Positions 1 through 9,137 of a DNA stretch of 64,000 nucleotides are shown in pieces. The DNA comes from CAZDDI01 sp964504195 (lineage in GTDB: Bacteria > Chloroflexota > Anaerolineae > B4-G1 > SLSP01): NCBI GenBank assembly GCA_964504195.1, contig CAZDDI010000003.1, forward strand, positions 102,809 to 166,808, read 5' to 3'. The notes under the pieces were generated by a model, which was given only the letters and a program-made list of their open reading frames with translations, was not told the DNA's origin and did not search any database. How positions within the stretch are numbered: the stretch's first letter is position 1; each line of letters opens with the position of its first letter. The position numbers and the translations under genes were made by a program.

Positions 1-2
1 GC

Positions 3-413
3 CGCGTGGGCACCCGGCGGATGTTGGAGATTCTCGAACATATCTGCGCGGGCAAGGGCAAGCCCGGTGATATCGAGATGCTGGAAACCCTGGCCGAGAA
101 GATCGGTTTTGGCTCGTTGTGCGGGCTGGGTCAGGGAGCGCCAAATCCGGTGCTCAGCACGCTAGAGCACTTCCGTGACGAGTACGAGGCACACATCTAC
201 GAGAAGCGCTGCCCGGCGAAGGTCTGCAAGGCCCTGATCGAGTACCGCATCGAGGCCGAGACCTGTATCGGCTGCACACGCTGCGCTCGTAACTGCCCGG
301 TCAACGCCATTAGCGGCAAGGCCAAACAGGTGCATGTGATTGATCCTGAGACCTGCATCCGCTGCGGTATCTGCGCGCAGGTTTGTCCGGTAGACGCCGT
401 GAAAGTTGAGTGA
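3..413 (+). CDS. HydB/NuoF-type flavoprotein, C-terminal part (5' end outside window)
   Basis: This is the last ~136 residues of an NADH-binding flavoprotein subunit; the reading frame is open at the window edge. It holds the end of the NuoF-type [4Fe-4S] domain (FGSLCGLGQGAPNP). After that comes a fused ferredoxin-like domain with two CxxCxxCxxxCP clusters (CIGCTRCARNCP and CIRCGICAQVCP), for two [4Fe-4S] centres. It is nearly the same as the C terminus of the complete paralogue at 9774-11546, so the full gene is probably about 590 residues. It lies 12 bp before a NuoE-like gene in the hydrogenase operon. The fused ferredoxin domain is typical of HydB/HndC subunits of NAD(P)-reducing and bifurcating hydrogenases; that assignment is by family knowledge. 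Confidence 0.9.
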   Translation, partial: RVGTRRMLEILEHICAGKGKPGDIEMLETLAEKIGFGSLCGLGQGAPNPVLSTLEHFRDEYEAHIYEKRCPAKVCKALIEYRIEAETCIGCTRCARNCPVNAISGKAKQVHVIDPETCIRCGICAQVCPVDAVKVE

Positions 414-425
414 CAAGGAGGCAGC

Positions 426-914
426 ATGGATAAAGCGTTGACCCAAACGATACATCGGGCGCTCACGCGCCACGCTAACAGTCAGGAATCTCTGGTGGAA
501 ATGCTGCGCGAGATCAACGCCGAGCTAGGCTATTTGAGTGCGGAGACGTTGGGCGGGTTGGCCGATGCGCTGAAATTGCCGCGCAGCCAGGTGCTCAGCG
601 TTGCTAGCTTCTACAGTATGCTCGATTTGGAACCGCGCGGGACGCACGTCATCAAGCTGTGCCAGGACGCGCCGTGCCACGTCGCCGGCGGACAGGAGAT
701 TTGGGAGACCCTGGAGCGTGAGTTGGGGATCAGCTTTGGCGCGACTACACCGGATGGCAAATGGACGCTGCTGACGACCAGCTGCATCGGCGCGTGCGCG
801 GTCGGGCCGGTGATGATGGTGGATGACGACATCTACGGCAATCTCACCCCGGAGCGGGTGCGGGAGATTCTCGCGCAGGTTGCCGACCAAGACCGGGCAG
901 GAGGTAGAACATGA
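426..914 (+). CDS. hoxE: NuoE/HoxE-like [2Fe-2S] subunit of hydrogenase diaphorase
   Basis: A 162-residue thioredoxin-fold [2Fe-2S] protein of the NuoE/HoxE/HydC family. An N-terminal helical part (LREINAELGYLS, VASFYSMLDLEPRG) is followed by the ligand set: LCQDAPCHVAGG supplies the first cysteines and TTSCIGACAVGPVMMV the second pair. It passes electrons between the FMN subunit and the rest of the complex. An AAGGAGG ribosome site precedes the ATG. Its stop overlaps the start of the following NuoF-like gene by 4 bp, pointing to coupled translation. A close paralogue lies at 11567-12046 beside the formate dehydrogenase. Confidence 0.93.
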   Translation: MDKALTQTIHRALTRHANSQESLVEMLREINAELGYLSAETLGGLADALKLPRSQVLSVASFYSMLDLEPRGTHVIKLCQDAPCHVAGGQEIWETLERELGISFGATTPDGKWTLLTTSCIGACAVGPVMMVDDDIYGNLTPERVREILAQVADQDRAGGRT

Positions 915-2491
915 TACGCGCGCATGTGTTGATTTCCGGGGATGCGCTGAGCCTCTCGCGCGGCGCAGAGGAAACCCGGCTTGCCATCGAGGCAGAGCTC
1001 TCGTTTCTGGGGCTAGATAAGGAAGTGCTGGTGAGCTACACTAGCCAGGTAGAGCGCACGGATGAGTTGCCGATGGTGATGGTCTTCCCAGAGGGGATCC
1101 GGTATGGCTCAGTTCATCCGGAGGACGGTGCGTACATTGTCCAGGAGCATCTCTACAAAGGGCGTATTGTTGAACATTTGCGGTTGCCTCCGGAAATACT
1201 CTCTGGTCACATTGTACATATACCTGGCAAACTTGGCGCGCTCTACGCGCAGAAGCGCGTGGTCTTGCGCCGTGCCGGTCTGATTGATCCCACTAGTATT
1301 GAAGACTACATCGCCCACGACGGCTACTTTGCGCTGGGCAAAGCCCTCACCGAGATGCAATCGGCTGACGTGCTGCAAGCGGTAAAAGATTCCGGCTTGC
1401 AAGGTCGCGGCGGCGCGGGTTTCCCCACCGGCTTGAAATGGAGCTTCGCAGTGAACCAGCCGGGCGAGAAGTACATCGTCTGCAACGCGGATGAATCCGA
1501 GCCGGGCACGTTCAAGGATCGCCTGATCCTGGAGGGCGACCCGCACGCCGTGTTGGAAGGCATGGCCCTCGCCGGGTATGCCTGTGGCGCGGCGCAGGGC
1601 TGGATTTACATTCGCGGTGAGTATGTGCAGGCGCGCGAACGGCTCGAGCACGCCATCAAGCAGGCGGAAGAGTACGGGCTGCTGGGCGACAACATCATGG
1701 AGACCGGGTTCTCCTTCCACATCCATGTCCACGCGGGCGCGGGCGCGTATGTCTGCGGTGAGGAAACGGCTCTGCTGGAAAGCCTCGAAGGCAAACGCGG
1801 CACGCCGCGCATCCGTCCGCCGTATCCCACAGTGCGCGGTTTTCGCGATCAACCGACGCTGGTCAACAACGTGGAGACGCTAGCGAATGTGCCGGCCATT
1901 ATCCTCAACGGGTCGGACTGGTTCCGCTCCATTGGGACGCACACCAGCCCTGGCACCAAGGTCTATACCATGCTGGGCGATGTCAACATCACCGGTTTGA
2001 TCGAAGTGCCGATGGGCATCACTCTCCGCGAAGTCATCGAAATCTACGGCGGCGGCGTGAAGAACGGCAAGGCCTTCAAGTGCGCGCAGACGGGCGGCGC
2101 TTCCGGCAGCATCATCCCGGCAGCGTTGCTGGATGTGCCGATGGATTTTGCTTCGATGCAGGCGCAGGGCGCGTCCCTGGGCAGCGGTGCGCTTCTGGTG
2201 TGTGACGAGGATACCGATGTGGTAGACCTGGCTTATGTGCTGGTGCGCTTCTTTGCAACTGAATCGTGCGGCAAGTGTGTGCCCTGCCGGGTGGGGTCAG
2301 CGCAAATGTTGGAGGCGCTGGAACGGCTGCGCAAGGGCTATGCCAAACCTGCCGATTTGCAGCGGCTTGAAGAGATTGCCACCCATGTTCAGGAAACCTC
2401 ATTCTGCGGCCTGGGGCAGGCCGCGCCAGTGCCGATTCTTACCGGGCTACGCTTCTTCCGCGCCGAGTTCGAGGCCCGCGTACAAGCCTAG
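911..2491 (+). CDS. hoxF: NuoF/HoxF-like FMN/NAD(H)-binding diaphorase subunit
   Basis: A 526-residue flavoprotein that binds FMN and NAD(H). Residues ~1-90 form a thioredoxin-like domain that has lost all its [2Fe-2S] cysteines (LISGDALSLSRG where active relatives have LICGEPRC). Next are the FMN glycine-rich motif GRGGAGFPTGLKW, the NADESEPGTFKDR motif of the NuoF/HoxF branch, GAGAYVCGEETALLESLEG, an SLBB-like part, and the [4Fe-4S] motif ESCGKCVPCR with a final Cys in SFCGLGQ. It lacks the C-terminal double ferredoxin domain of the gene at the window start, so the operon encodes two distinct flavin subunits. The paralogue at 12043-13704 is very close. Confidence 0.93.
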   Translation: MIRAHVLISGDALSLSRGAEETRLAIEAELSFLGLDKEVLVSYTSQVERTDELPMVMVFPEGIRYGSVHPEDGAYIVQEHLYKGRIVEHLRLPPEILSGHIVHIPGKLGALYAQKRVVLRRAGLIDPTSIEDYIAHDGYFALGKALTEMQSADVLQAVKDSGLQGRGGAGFPTGLKWSFAVNQPGEKYIVCNADESEPGTFKDRLILEGDPHAVLEGMALAGYACGAAQGWIYIRGEYVQARERLEHAIKQAEEYGLLGDNIMETGFSFHIHVHAGAGAYVCGEETALLESLEGKRGTPRIRPPYPTVRGFRDQPTLVNNVETLANVPAIILNGSDWFRSIGTHTSPGTKVYTMLGDVNITGLIEVPMGITLREVIEIYGGGVKNGKAFKCAQTGGASGSIIPAALLDVPMDFASMQAQGASLGSGALLVCDEDTDVVDLAYVLVRFFATESCGKCVPCRVGSAQMLEALERLRKGYAKPADLQRLEEIATHVQETSFCGLGQAAPVPILTGLRFFRAEFEARVQA

Positions 2492-2546
2492 CAGCGCTAC
2501 CTGAAGCTGCTTCACAGAAGATTTATTTCAAGGAGTGAAGGAACTC

Positions 2547-4244
2547 ATGAGCGAGATACATTTGAACATTAACGGGCAGGACGTTGTGGCGCAGAGCGGC
2601 CAGACGGTGCTGGAGGCTGCGAAGTCTGCCAGCATTGAGATTCCGGTGCTTTGTCATCATCCGGCGCTCACCAACTGGGGCGCATGCCGCATGTGCGTGG
2701 TCGAAGTGGAAGGGATGCGCACGGTGCAGACTGCCTGTACGCTTCCGGTGTCCGAGGGTATGAAGGTCACAACGCATACCGAAAAAACCACCAGCCTGCG
2801 CAAGTTCGTGCTGGAGCTGCTGTTCTCTGAGCGCAACCACTATTGCATGTACTGCCAGATGAGCGGTGATTGTGAGCTGCAAGATCAGGCTTACGCGCAC
2901 GGTCTGGATCACTGGACTTATCCGCGCCCTTACGAGAAATTGAGCGTGGATGCGTCACGCAAATACTTCATCATGGATCACAATCGCTGTATCCTCTGCT
3001 CGCGCTGTGTCCGTGCGTGTAGCGAGGTGGCGGCGAATCACACCCTGAACCTGCGCAATCGCGGGGCCAAGACGATGATTGTGGCCGACCTGGATGTGCC
3101 GTTTGGCGAATCCAGCTGCGTGGAGTGCGGCTCCTGTTTGCAGGTGTGTCCCACCGGCGCGCTGGTGGATGCCAAGAGCGCCTACGGTGGGCGCGAGAAG
3201 GACGTGACGCACACCATCACGACCTGTATGCAGTGCAGCATTGGCTGTGAGCTGGATGTGGTGACGCGCTACAGCCGCCTGCTCCGCGTGGACGGCGTCT
3301 GGGGGGCTGACCCCAACGGCGGCCTGCTGTGTGTGGATGGCCGCTTCAAGCCGCTGTACGAAGAGCGCAAGCGCATCACCGCCCCGATGCTCCGCAAGGA
3401 TGGCAACCTGGTCGAGGCTTCCTGGGATGAGGCGCTCGCGCTGGTCGCCGAGAAGCTCCAGGGCGGCGAGTGCCAGGGCCTGGCCGCGTGCGCCACCACC
3501 AACGAGGCGTTGGCGGCCTTCGCGCAGCTCATCGCCAAAGTGGGTGGCAAGGCCGGGCGGCTCGAACCGGTCGCCCCGACGTTGGGCTACGGCACACCCG
3601 CCAAAGTTACGGACGTGCTCGACGCCGATTTCATCATCGTGGCCGGGGCGCAACCGCTGGATTACCAGCGCGTCGTCGGCTACTTCATCCATCGTGCTGC
3701 CGACAAGAAAGTGCCGGTCGCGGTCATCAGCGACTCAGAGAACGCCCTCAGCCCGCGCGCAGCTATGACGGTCGCCTCAGCGCAGGCAGGTGTAGTGGCG
3801 CAGGCCGCTGCCGCCGCCGCGAAGGTCGTGCTGGTCTACAGCGTGGGCCTCAAGCCGGAAGTGATTGCCGCGCTCAAGCCGCTGGGCGACAAAGTCCACT
3901 TCCTGGCGCTCGACCCGGCGCGGAATGGCAAGGGGGCGGAAGCTGCAGGTCTCAAGCCGCAAGCCCCAAGCAAAGTGGATGTGGGATATTTCCTGTTGGG
4001 TGAACAACTGCTGGATGAGACGCTCCAGCCGAAGGCGGGCTTCAAGGTGGTGCAGGCTGCGTACTTCTCGCCGCTGGCGGAGCAGGCCGATGTGGTGCTG
4101 CCCACGCCGATTTGGTCGGAGCGTAGCGGGCACATCACCAATCTCGATGGGACGGTCAAGCCGTTGAATGTGGTGTTGCCCGCGCCCGCCGGCGTCCGCG
4201 ACGAGGTGGAAGTCCTGGCGCAGCTGGCCGCACTGTTGGCATAA
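2547..4244 (+). CDS. hoxU: NuoG-like iron-sulfur subunit of hydrogenase (extended HoxU)
   Basis: About 565 residues. The N-terminal ~230 match HoxU/NuoG: a [2Fe-2S] domain (LCHHPALTNWGACRMC), the His/Cys [4Fe-4S] motif (HYCMYCQMSGDCELQ) and two ferredoxin clusters (CILCSRCVRAC, CVECGSCLQVCP). A further [4Fe-4S] motif (CMQCSIGC) and ~300 residues of shortened molybdopterin-oxidoreductase-like fold follow, ending with ADVVLPTPIWSERSGHITN as in NuoG. Ordinary HoxU stops near 240 residues, so this is an extended form that probably has no metal cofactor of its own. I chose the ATG at 2547 because the AAGGAG ribosome site overlaps an alternative upstream GTG. Confidence 0.88.
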   Translation: MSEIHLNINGQDVVAQSGQTVLEAAKSASIEIPVLCHHPALTNWGACRMCVVEVEGMRTVQTACTLPVSEGMKVTTHTEKTTSLRKFVLELLFSERNHYCMYCQMSGDCELQDQAYAHGLDHWTYPRPYEKLSVDASRKYFIMDHNRCILCSRCVRACSEVAANHTLNLRNRGAKTMIVADLDVPFGESSCVECGSCLQVCPTGALVDAKSAYGGREKDVTHTITTCMQCSIGCELDVVTRYSRLLRVDGVWGADPNGGLLCVDGRFKPLYEERKRITAPMLRKDGNLVEASWDEALALVAEKLQGGECQGLAACATTNEALAAFAQLIAKVGGKAGRLEPVAPTLGYGTPAKVTDVLDADFIIVAGAQPLDYQRVVGYFIHRAADKKVPVAVISDSENALSPRAAMTVASAQAGVVAQAAAAAAKVVLVYSVGLKPEVIAALKPLGDKVHFLALDPARNGKGAEAAGLKPQAPSKVDVGYFLLGEQLLDETLQPKAGFKVVQAAYFSPLAEQADVVLPTPIWSERSGHITNLDGTVKPLNVVLPAPAGVRDEVEVLAQLAALLA

Positions 4245-4254
4245 GGAGTCACGC

Positions 4255-4809
4255 ATGGGTAAAATTAAAGTTGCAACGGGGTGGTTGGAGTCGTGCGCCG
4301 GCTGCCACATGTCGTTTTTGGATATTGACGAGCGCATTGTCGAGTTCTTTAAGCACGTCGAGCTGACCTCTTCGCCGATTACCGATCTGAAACACCCGCC
4401 CATAGAGGGCGTGGATGTGGGCATCCTCACCGGCGGTATCGGCAATGAGGATCAGATTCACGAGGCCAAAGAGATGCGCGAGCGGAGCAAAATCCTCATC
4501 GCGCTGGGCGATTGCGCGGTCACGGGCGGTATCTGTACCATGCGCAACTTCTTCCCCCTGGAAGAGGTGCTGCGGCGCGGGTACATCGAGACCGAGAGCA
4601 CGGTGGATGGCGAGATTCCGGCACACGAGGATCTAGCCGTGTTGACAGACCAGGTCAGCGGCATAGATGAGGTTGTGCCGGTAGACATCTATCTGCCCGG
4701 CTGCCCGCCCACCGCCGACGCGATCTGGTTTGTGTTGACCGAATTGTTGGAGGGCCGGATGCCGAAGTTGGAAGGCAAGGTCCTGAAGTATGGTATGGAT
4801 GGGGGGTAA
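4255..4809 (+). CDS. hoxY: [NiFe] hydrogenase small subunit HoxY
   Basis: A 184-residue small subunit of a group 3 cytoplasmic [NiFe] hydrogenase. The proximal [4Fe-4S] ligands are visible: C14 and C17 in WLESCAGCHMSF, a Cys in GDCAVTGGIC and the Cys in YLPGCPPTAD. There is no Tat signal and only one cluster, as in HoxY rather than membrane-bound enzymes. The start is the ATG at 4255, 10 bp after the previous stop and with a GGAG site. It forms the catalytic core with HoxH, which begins 8 bp after its stop. Confidence 0.95.
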   Translation: MGKIKVATGWLESCAGCHMSFLDIDERIVEFFKHVELTSSPITDLKHPPIEGVDVGILTGGIGNEDQIHEAKEMRERSKILIALGDCAVTGGICTMRNFFPLEEVLRRGYIETESTVDGEIPAHEDLAVLTDQVSGIDEVVPVDIYLPGCPPTADAIWFVLTELLEGRMPKLEGKVLKYGMDGG

Positions 4810-4817
4810 AACATAGT

Positions 4818-6242
4818 ATGGCTGAGAAAATTACCATTTCACCCGTGACCCGTATCGAGGGCCACGCGAAAATCACGATCTACGTTGGCGATGACGGGAA
4901 GGTGACGGATTCGTACTTCCATGTGGAACAGTTCCGGGGCTTCGAGAAGTTCAGCGAAGGCCGCATGTTCTACGAAATGCCCCAGATCACGCCGCGCACC
5001 TGCGGCATCTGCCCGGTGAGCCATCACCTGGCTTCGACCAAAGCTTGTGACGTGATCGCCGGCACCGCGCCGACGCCCACCGCGCACAAGCTGCGCGATC
5101 TGATGCACATGGGGCAGATGATCCAGTCGCACGGGATGCACTTCTTCGAGCTGGCCGGCCCGGACTTCATCATGGGCTTCGACGCCGACCCGAAGGTGCG
5201 CCATGTGGGCGGCGTCATCGGCGTGAACCCTGATCTGGCCGTGAAGGCGGTCAAGTTGCGCGCCTTCGGGCAGGAGATCATCCGCAAGCTGGGCGAGCGG
5301 CGCGTGCATCCGATCTTCGGCGTGCCGGGCGGGGTGACCCGCCCGCTCGATCCCGCCGACCGCGAGTGGATTTTGCGCGAGGTGGACAATCACATCGCCA
5401 CGACGATGGTGGGCATCTCGTTCCTCAAGAGCTGGATGCAGGATAACCACCAGATGATGGAGGAGTTCGCCGTGTTCCCCTCGGCCTACATGGGGCTGGT
5501 GCAGCCGGATGGCGCGCTGGAGCTCTATGATGGGCAGCTGAAGATGGTGGACGCGGACGGTTCATTCCTGGAGCAGTTCGATCCGGCGGACTACCTGGAC
5601 TACATCGCCGAGCACGTCAATCCCTATACCTATCTCAAGGCCCCGTACTACAAAAAGCGTGGCTACGAGAAGGGCATCTATCGCGTTGGCCCGCTGGGGC
5701 GGTTGAACGTCGCCACCCACATTAACACGCCGATGGCGCAGAGCGAGATGCGGCTGTGGAAGCAGCTCAACGGCGGTAAGCCCGTCGAGGGGACGCTGTA
5801 CTTCCACTACGCGCGGCTCATCGAGACGGTGTATGCTCTGGAGCATGTGAAGGGGCTGATGGATGATCCCGACATCCTGGGGACGGATGTGGTGGCCCCG
5901 CCCGGACACATCACCGGCGAGGGCGTGGGTGTGCTCGAGGCGCCGCGCGGTACGCTCTTCCATCACTACTGGACCGACAGCAATGGCGTAATCCAAAAGG
6001 TGAACATGATCGTCGCCACCGCCGGCAACGCCTGGGCGATGAACCACTCAGTCAACATGGCCGCCAAGCGCTATGTTGACGGCACGCAGCTCACCGAGGG
6101 GATGCTCAACCGCGTTGAGCACGCCATCCGCGCGCATGACCCGTGCCTCTCCTGCTCGACCCACGCGATAGGGCAGATGCCTATCCAGATCGAGCTCATC
6201 GGGTCAGATGGAGCTGTGCTGGATGTGTTGAAGCGGGATTAG
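4818..6242 (+). CDS. hoxH: [NiFe] hydrogenase large subunit HoxH
   Basis: A 474-residue catalytic subunit. The N-terminal nickel motif RTCGICPVSHH carries C62 and C65, and the C-terminal motif DPCLSCSTH carries C443 and C446. The tail after H449 (about 25 residues) is the extension normally cut off by the maturation protease, here HoxW at 8130-8639. Length and motifs fit group 3 bidirectional or bifurcating hydrogenases. Unusually, an ATPase/DUF4276 pair separates it from its protease. It oxidises H2 or reduces protons in the cytoplasm, linked to the flavoproteins through HoxY and the iron-sulfur subunits. Confidence 0.96.
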   Translation: MAEKITISPVTRIEGHAKITIYVGDDGKVTDSYFHVEQFRGFEKFSEGRMFYEMPQITPRTCGICPVSHHLASTKACDVIAGTAPTPTAHKLRDLMHMGQMIQSHGMHFFELAGPDFIMGFDADPKVRHVGGVIGVNPDLAVKAVKLRAFGQEIIRKLGERRVHPIFGVPGGVTRPLDPADREWILREVDNHIATTMVGISFLKSWMQDNHQMMEEFAVFPSAYMGLVQPDGALELYDGQLKMVDADGSFLEQFDPADYLDYIAEHVNPYTYLKAPYYKKRGYEKGIYRVGPLGRLNVATHINTPMAQSEMRLWKQLNGGKPVEGTLYFHYARLIETVYALEHVKGLMDDPDILGTDVVAPPGHITGEGVGVLEAPRGTLFHHYWTDSNGVIQKVNMIVATAGNAWAMNHSVNMAAKRYVDGTQLTEGMLNRVEHAIRAHDPCLSCSTHAIGQMPIQIELIGSDGAVLDVLKRD

Positions 6243-6349
6243 CTTTTACAAATTCCACGCGAAGCCTTGGCGGACTGAGTCTACCAGGGCTTTTGCTTTT
6301 CCAATTTAGTGATATACAATGCGCTACAGGCGAAAGTAAGGGGAGTAAT

Positions 6350-7441
6350 ATGCGCTTAAGCAAAATCTCTGTAGAAGGTTTCAAATCTCTCCAGGAAGTT
6401 AAGGACTTAAAACTGCGCAATCTTAATGTGCTTATCGGTGCAAATGGTGCAGGAAAGAGCAATTTTATTGCGCTATTTAGGCTTCTCAACCAGATGGTAA
6501 GCGGCAACTTCCAAACAGCGGTGCTGCAGCAGGGCGGAGCAAATGCGTTACTATACCTGGGTGAAAAAACCACGCCACAAATCACCGTGCAATTAGATTT
6601 TGAGCGCAACGCTTATTATTGCGTTTGGATCCCCACTGTAGATGAACGTCTCATTTTTGCGAAGGAAACATGCATATTCTATGGTGATCGCGTACCACAA
6701 TGGGAGAAACAATTAGGAAGCGGCCATCTGGAAAGCCGGTTGCCCCAAGCCGCTCAGGAAACCAAAGAACCTGTGCTGGATTATGTTTTGCAGGGTTTGA
6801 ATGCCTGGAAGGTCTATCACTTCCACGATACCAGTGACAGTGCCCTGGTTAAAAAGAGCCGTGCTCTGAATGACAATCTATACTTGCGGCCTGATGCTGC
6901 TAATCTGGCGGCTTTTCTCTACAGGCTACAACAAAGCGCGCCTCAATATTATGCAGCTATTCGGGAGACAGTACAGCTGGTGTTCCCAGTTTTTGATGAT
7001 TTCCTGCTGCGCCCGCAGCCGGAAAATGAAAATCTGATTCGGCTCGAGTGGCGCGAGCAAGGCTCAGATTATCCATTCATGGCCTACCATTTATCCGATG
7101 GTACGTTACGTTTCATCTGTCTGGCAACTTTATTGTTACAACCGGAACTACCCCCTACCATCCTGATTGATGAACCGGAATTGGGATTGCATCCTTATGC
7201 CATAGAAGTTTTAGCCTCGCTAATGCGCAGCGCGGCAGAGCGCACCCAATTGATTGTCGCCACGCAGTCAGTCACACTGGTCAACCATTTTACGCTGGAA
7301 GATATACTCGTTGTGGAAAACCGCAAGCGAGCAACAACGATAGAACGGTTAGACTCGGAACAGCTGAGCGATTGGTTGGAGGATTACGCACTCGGCGAAC
7401 TATGGGAAAAGAACGTCTTTGGCGGGAGGCCAACTCGATGA
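6350..7441 (+). CDS. AAA-family ATPase (AAA_21/OLD-like), probable defence ATPase
   Basis: A 363-residue ABC/SMC-type ATPase. It begins MRLSKISVEGFKSL, then has Walker A (GANGAGKSN), a signature-like YHLSDGTLRF stretch, Walker B (ILIDEPELGLHP) and a switch histidine region (IVATQSVTLVNHF). An earlier in-frame start at 6143 lies inside hoxH; the ATG at 6350 has a GGGGAG ribosome site and gives the standard family N terminus. Its last bases overlap the next gene (ATGA). Base composition is visibly more AT-rich than the hox genes. ATPases of this type paired with TOPRIM-like proteins occur in anti-phage systems such as PARIS; a role here is inferred. Confidence 0.85.
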   Translation: MRLSKISVEGFKSLQEVKDLKLRNLNVLIGANGAGKSNFIALFRLLNQMVSGNFQTAVLQQGGANALLYLGEKTTPQITVQLDFERNAYYCVWIPTVDERLIFAKETCIFYGDRVPQWEKQLGSGHLESRLPQAAQETKEPVLDYVLQGLNAWKVYHFHDTSDSALVKKSRALNDNLYLRPDAANLAAFLYRLQQSAPQYYAAIRETVQLVFPVFDDFLLRPQPENENLIRLEWREQGSDYPFMAYHLSDGTLRFICLATLLLQPELPPTILIDEPELGLHPYAIEVLASLMRSAAERTQLIVATQSVTLVNHFTLEDILVVENRKRATTIERLDSEQLSDWLEDYALGELWEKNVFGGRPTR

Positions 7442-8124
7442 GCGACAGTTATGCGCGCGTGAACATCATCGTTGAAGGCCATACCGAAGAAACATTCGTG
7501 CGTGATGTGTTGACGGAGCCATTGGCAGCGCAGCACGTGTTCATCACAGCTCGCCGCGTGGAAACGGGACGTTCTTCCAGGCAGATTTATCGCGGCGGCA
7601 TGACCACTTATGCCAAGGCCCGCCGCGATATCATGCGCTGGTTGGCTCAAGATCGTCAAGCATATGTCACTACCATGTTCGACCTTTACCGAATCCCACT
7701 GGATTTCCCCGATGTGCGCTTAATTCCACCAGGCATTGAACCTTACGCCAGAATTACAGCATTGGAGAAGGCATTGGAGGCTGATATCGGCATTGAGCGG
7801 TTCATCCCCTACCTGCAATTACACGAATTCGAAAACCTACTGTTCAGTGATGTGCAAGCAATTGATACAGTATTGGGATTAAGACGCTCTCAACTACAGG
7901 CATTACAAGCCCTTCGCGAAGAGTTTACCTCACCGGAGTTGATTGATGATGGGGAGGACACGGCACCCTCCAAAAGGTTGCAGAAGCTCTACGAAGGATA
8001 CGATAAATTGGCTTTCGGGCCGCGCATCGCAACCCATATTGGACTGGCAAAACTGCGCCAGGAGTGTCCTCATTTCAATGCCTGGTTTTCTAGATTGGAA
8101 AATCTGCAATTTAGTAACCTTTAG
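7438..8124 (+). CDS. DUF4276 family protein (TOPRIM-like partner of the ATPase)
   Basis: A 228-residue protein that begins YARVNIIVEGHTEETFV. That stretch resembles a TOPRIM-type glutamate motif, and MFDLYRIP supplies a later acidic motif. LQLHEFENLLFSD is typical of DUF4276. The ATG at 7438 overlaps the ATPase stop, giving a two-gene unit. The larger frame starting at 7372 would overlap the ATPase by 70 bp and is less likely. Function is not established; with its ATPase partner it may be a toxin or nuclease effector. It is AT-richer than the flanking hydrogenase genes. Confidence 0.8.
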   Translation: MSDSYARVNIIVEGHTEETFVRDVLTEPLAAQHVFITARRVETGRSSRQIYRGGMTTYAKARRDIMRWLAQDRQAYVTTMFDLYRIPLDFPDVRLIPPGIEPYARITALEKALEADIGIERFIPYLQLHEFENLLFSDVQAIDTVLGLRRSQLQALQALREEFTSPELIDDGEDTAPSKRLQKLYEGYDKLAFGPRIATHIGLAKLRQECPHFNAWFSRLENLQFSNL

Positions 8125-8129
8125 AAGCT

Positions 8130-8639
8130 ATGAACCACGCACGACGCATTCTCATCGTAGGATTCGGCAATCAGTACCGGCGGGATGACGGCGTTGGGCC
8201 GTATGTGATCAATCTGGTGCGCGCGGCGCTGGCCCGTTCGCCTTTCGATCCGCTTGATGATGGCTTCGACACGCTGGGTGAAACGGTGGATACCATCGTG
8301 CTGCATCAACTCGTGCCGGAGCTGGCGGAGACCTTCAAGGATTACGATCAGCTGATCTTCGTGGATGCGCATGTGGGCGACCTGCCCGAACCCATCCGCG
8401 AGGAGCGGCTCGATGCGGCGTACACGCAGCCCTTCGTCTCGCATCAATTCCACCCCTCGACGGTGCTGGCGCTGACGCAACAGCTCTACGGGCGCGCGCC
8501 GCAGACTGTGCTGCTCTCTATTCGTGGGCACGATTTCGACTTCGGCGAGGGACTTTCGCCCGAAACTGAGGCCCTCGCGCAGGAAGTCGCGGCGCGGATT
8601 ATACAGAGTATCACGGATTCTGCTTTCCCCGCACGTTGA
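8130..8639 (+). CDS. hoxW: Hydrogenase maturation protease HoxW
   Basis: A 169-residue endopeptidase of the HybD/HoxW family that removes the C-terminal tail of HoxH after nickel insertion. The N-terminal motif RRILIVGFGNQYRRDDGVGP carries the family aspartate, and LIFVDAHVGD the second acidic site. It starts 5 bp after the DUF4276 stop, so it seems to be transcribed through the inserted ATPase pair from the hox operon. High GC content matches the hox genes rather than the pair upstream. Confidence 0.92.
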   Translation: MNHARRILIVGFGNQYRRDDGVGPYVINLVRAALARSPFDPLDDGFDTLGETVDTIVLHQLVPELAETFKDYDQLIFVDAHVGDLPEPIREERLDAAYTQPFVSHQFHPSTVLALTQQLYGRAPQTVLLSIRGHDFDFGEGLSPETEALAQEVAARIIQSITDSAFPAR

Positions 8640-8664
8640 AGTAGAACTGCCTCGTGCAAGTCCC

Positions 8665-8703
8665 CCGCGCCCCCGTGAAAAACACAGGAGCGCGCTTTTT
8701 TGC
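8665..8703 (+). terminator. Probable terminator after hoxW
   Basis: A GCGCCCCCGTG arm and a CACAGGAGCGCGC arm are followed by six T residues, just after hoxW. The stem is imperfect, so the call is moderate. Confidence 0.5.
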
Positions 8704-9001
8704 CCCCCACGCTCTTCGCGTATCATGCTTGCTCAATCCCTCAAGGTGGATGTCTTAACGACATCATTCAAGTTGCCACCCGCACTTTTGACCACAGTCG
8801 GCTGACAACGGACGACCTTTGGAATGTAAAACGTGGTCTGTCATCACTGGTCGGTGGTCTACGTCTAGAAAGTAACAATTTGGTTTAACATATCCACACT
8901 CGGTCATTCAAAACGGAATTTGGCAAGGCATTGGTATGACCTTTGCAAGGTTTAACTGTATCGGTGGAATAATGTCACTATGCCGTTAGGTGAGATTGCG
9001 G

Positions 9002-9007
9002 TATAAT
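9002..9007 (+). promoter_or_regulatory. Possible -10 box (TATAAT)
   Basis: A perfect TATAAT lies in the 630 bp gap between hoxW and the formate dehydrogenase cluster, 40 bp before the short reading frame at 9048. No clear -35 box is seen. Confidence 0.35.
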
Positions 9008-9047
9008 GAACGGTGGTATTTTGTAAGCGGGAAAGCAGGTATTGGAA

Positions 9048-9137
9048 ATGAAGCGAGACGACATCTTGCACGCCTTAGCTCAATTTCAAGAGCTAACCCA
9101 GGTCGAATTTGGCATCACGCACAGTCGAGATTTTTAG
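9048..9137 (+). pseudogene. Possible truncated nucleotidyltransferase-like fragment
   Basis: A 29-residue frame beginning MKRDDILHALAQFQELTQ, with a possible -10 box upstream. The start resembles MNT-type nucleotidyltransferases, but the frame ends exactly where a dispersed repeat begins, so a gene may have been cut by repeat insertion. The match is short and uncertain. The rest of 8704-9271 shows no gene that I can support. Confidence 0.3.

Noticed and set aside
6143..6349. Longer N terminus of the AAA ATPase
   Set aside because: It overlaps the end of hoxH in another frame. The ATG at 6350 has a ribosome site and gives the standard start MRLSKISVEGFKSL.
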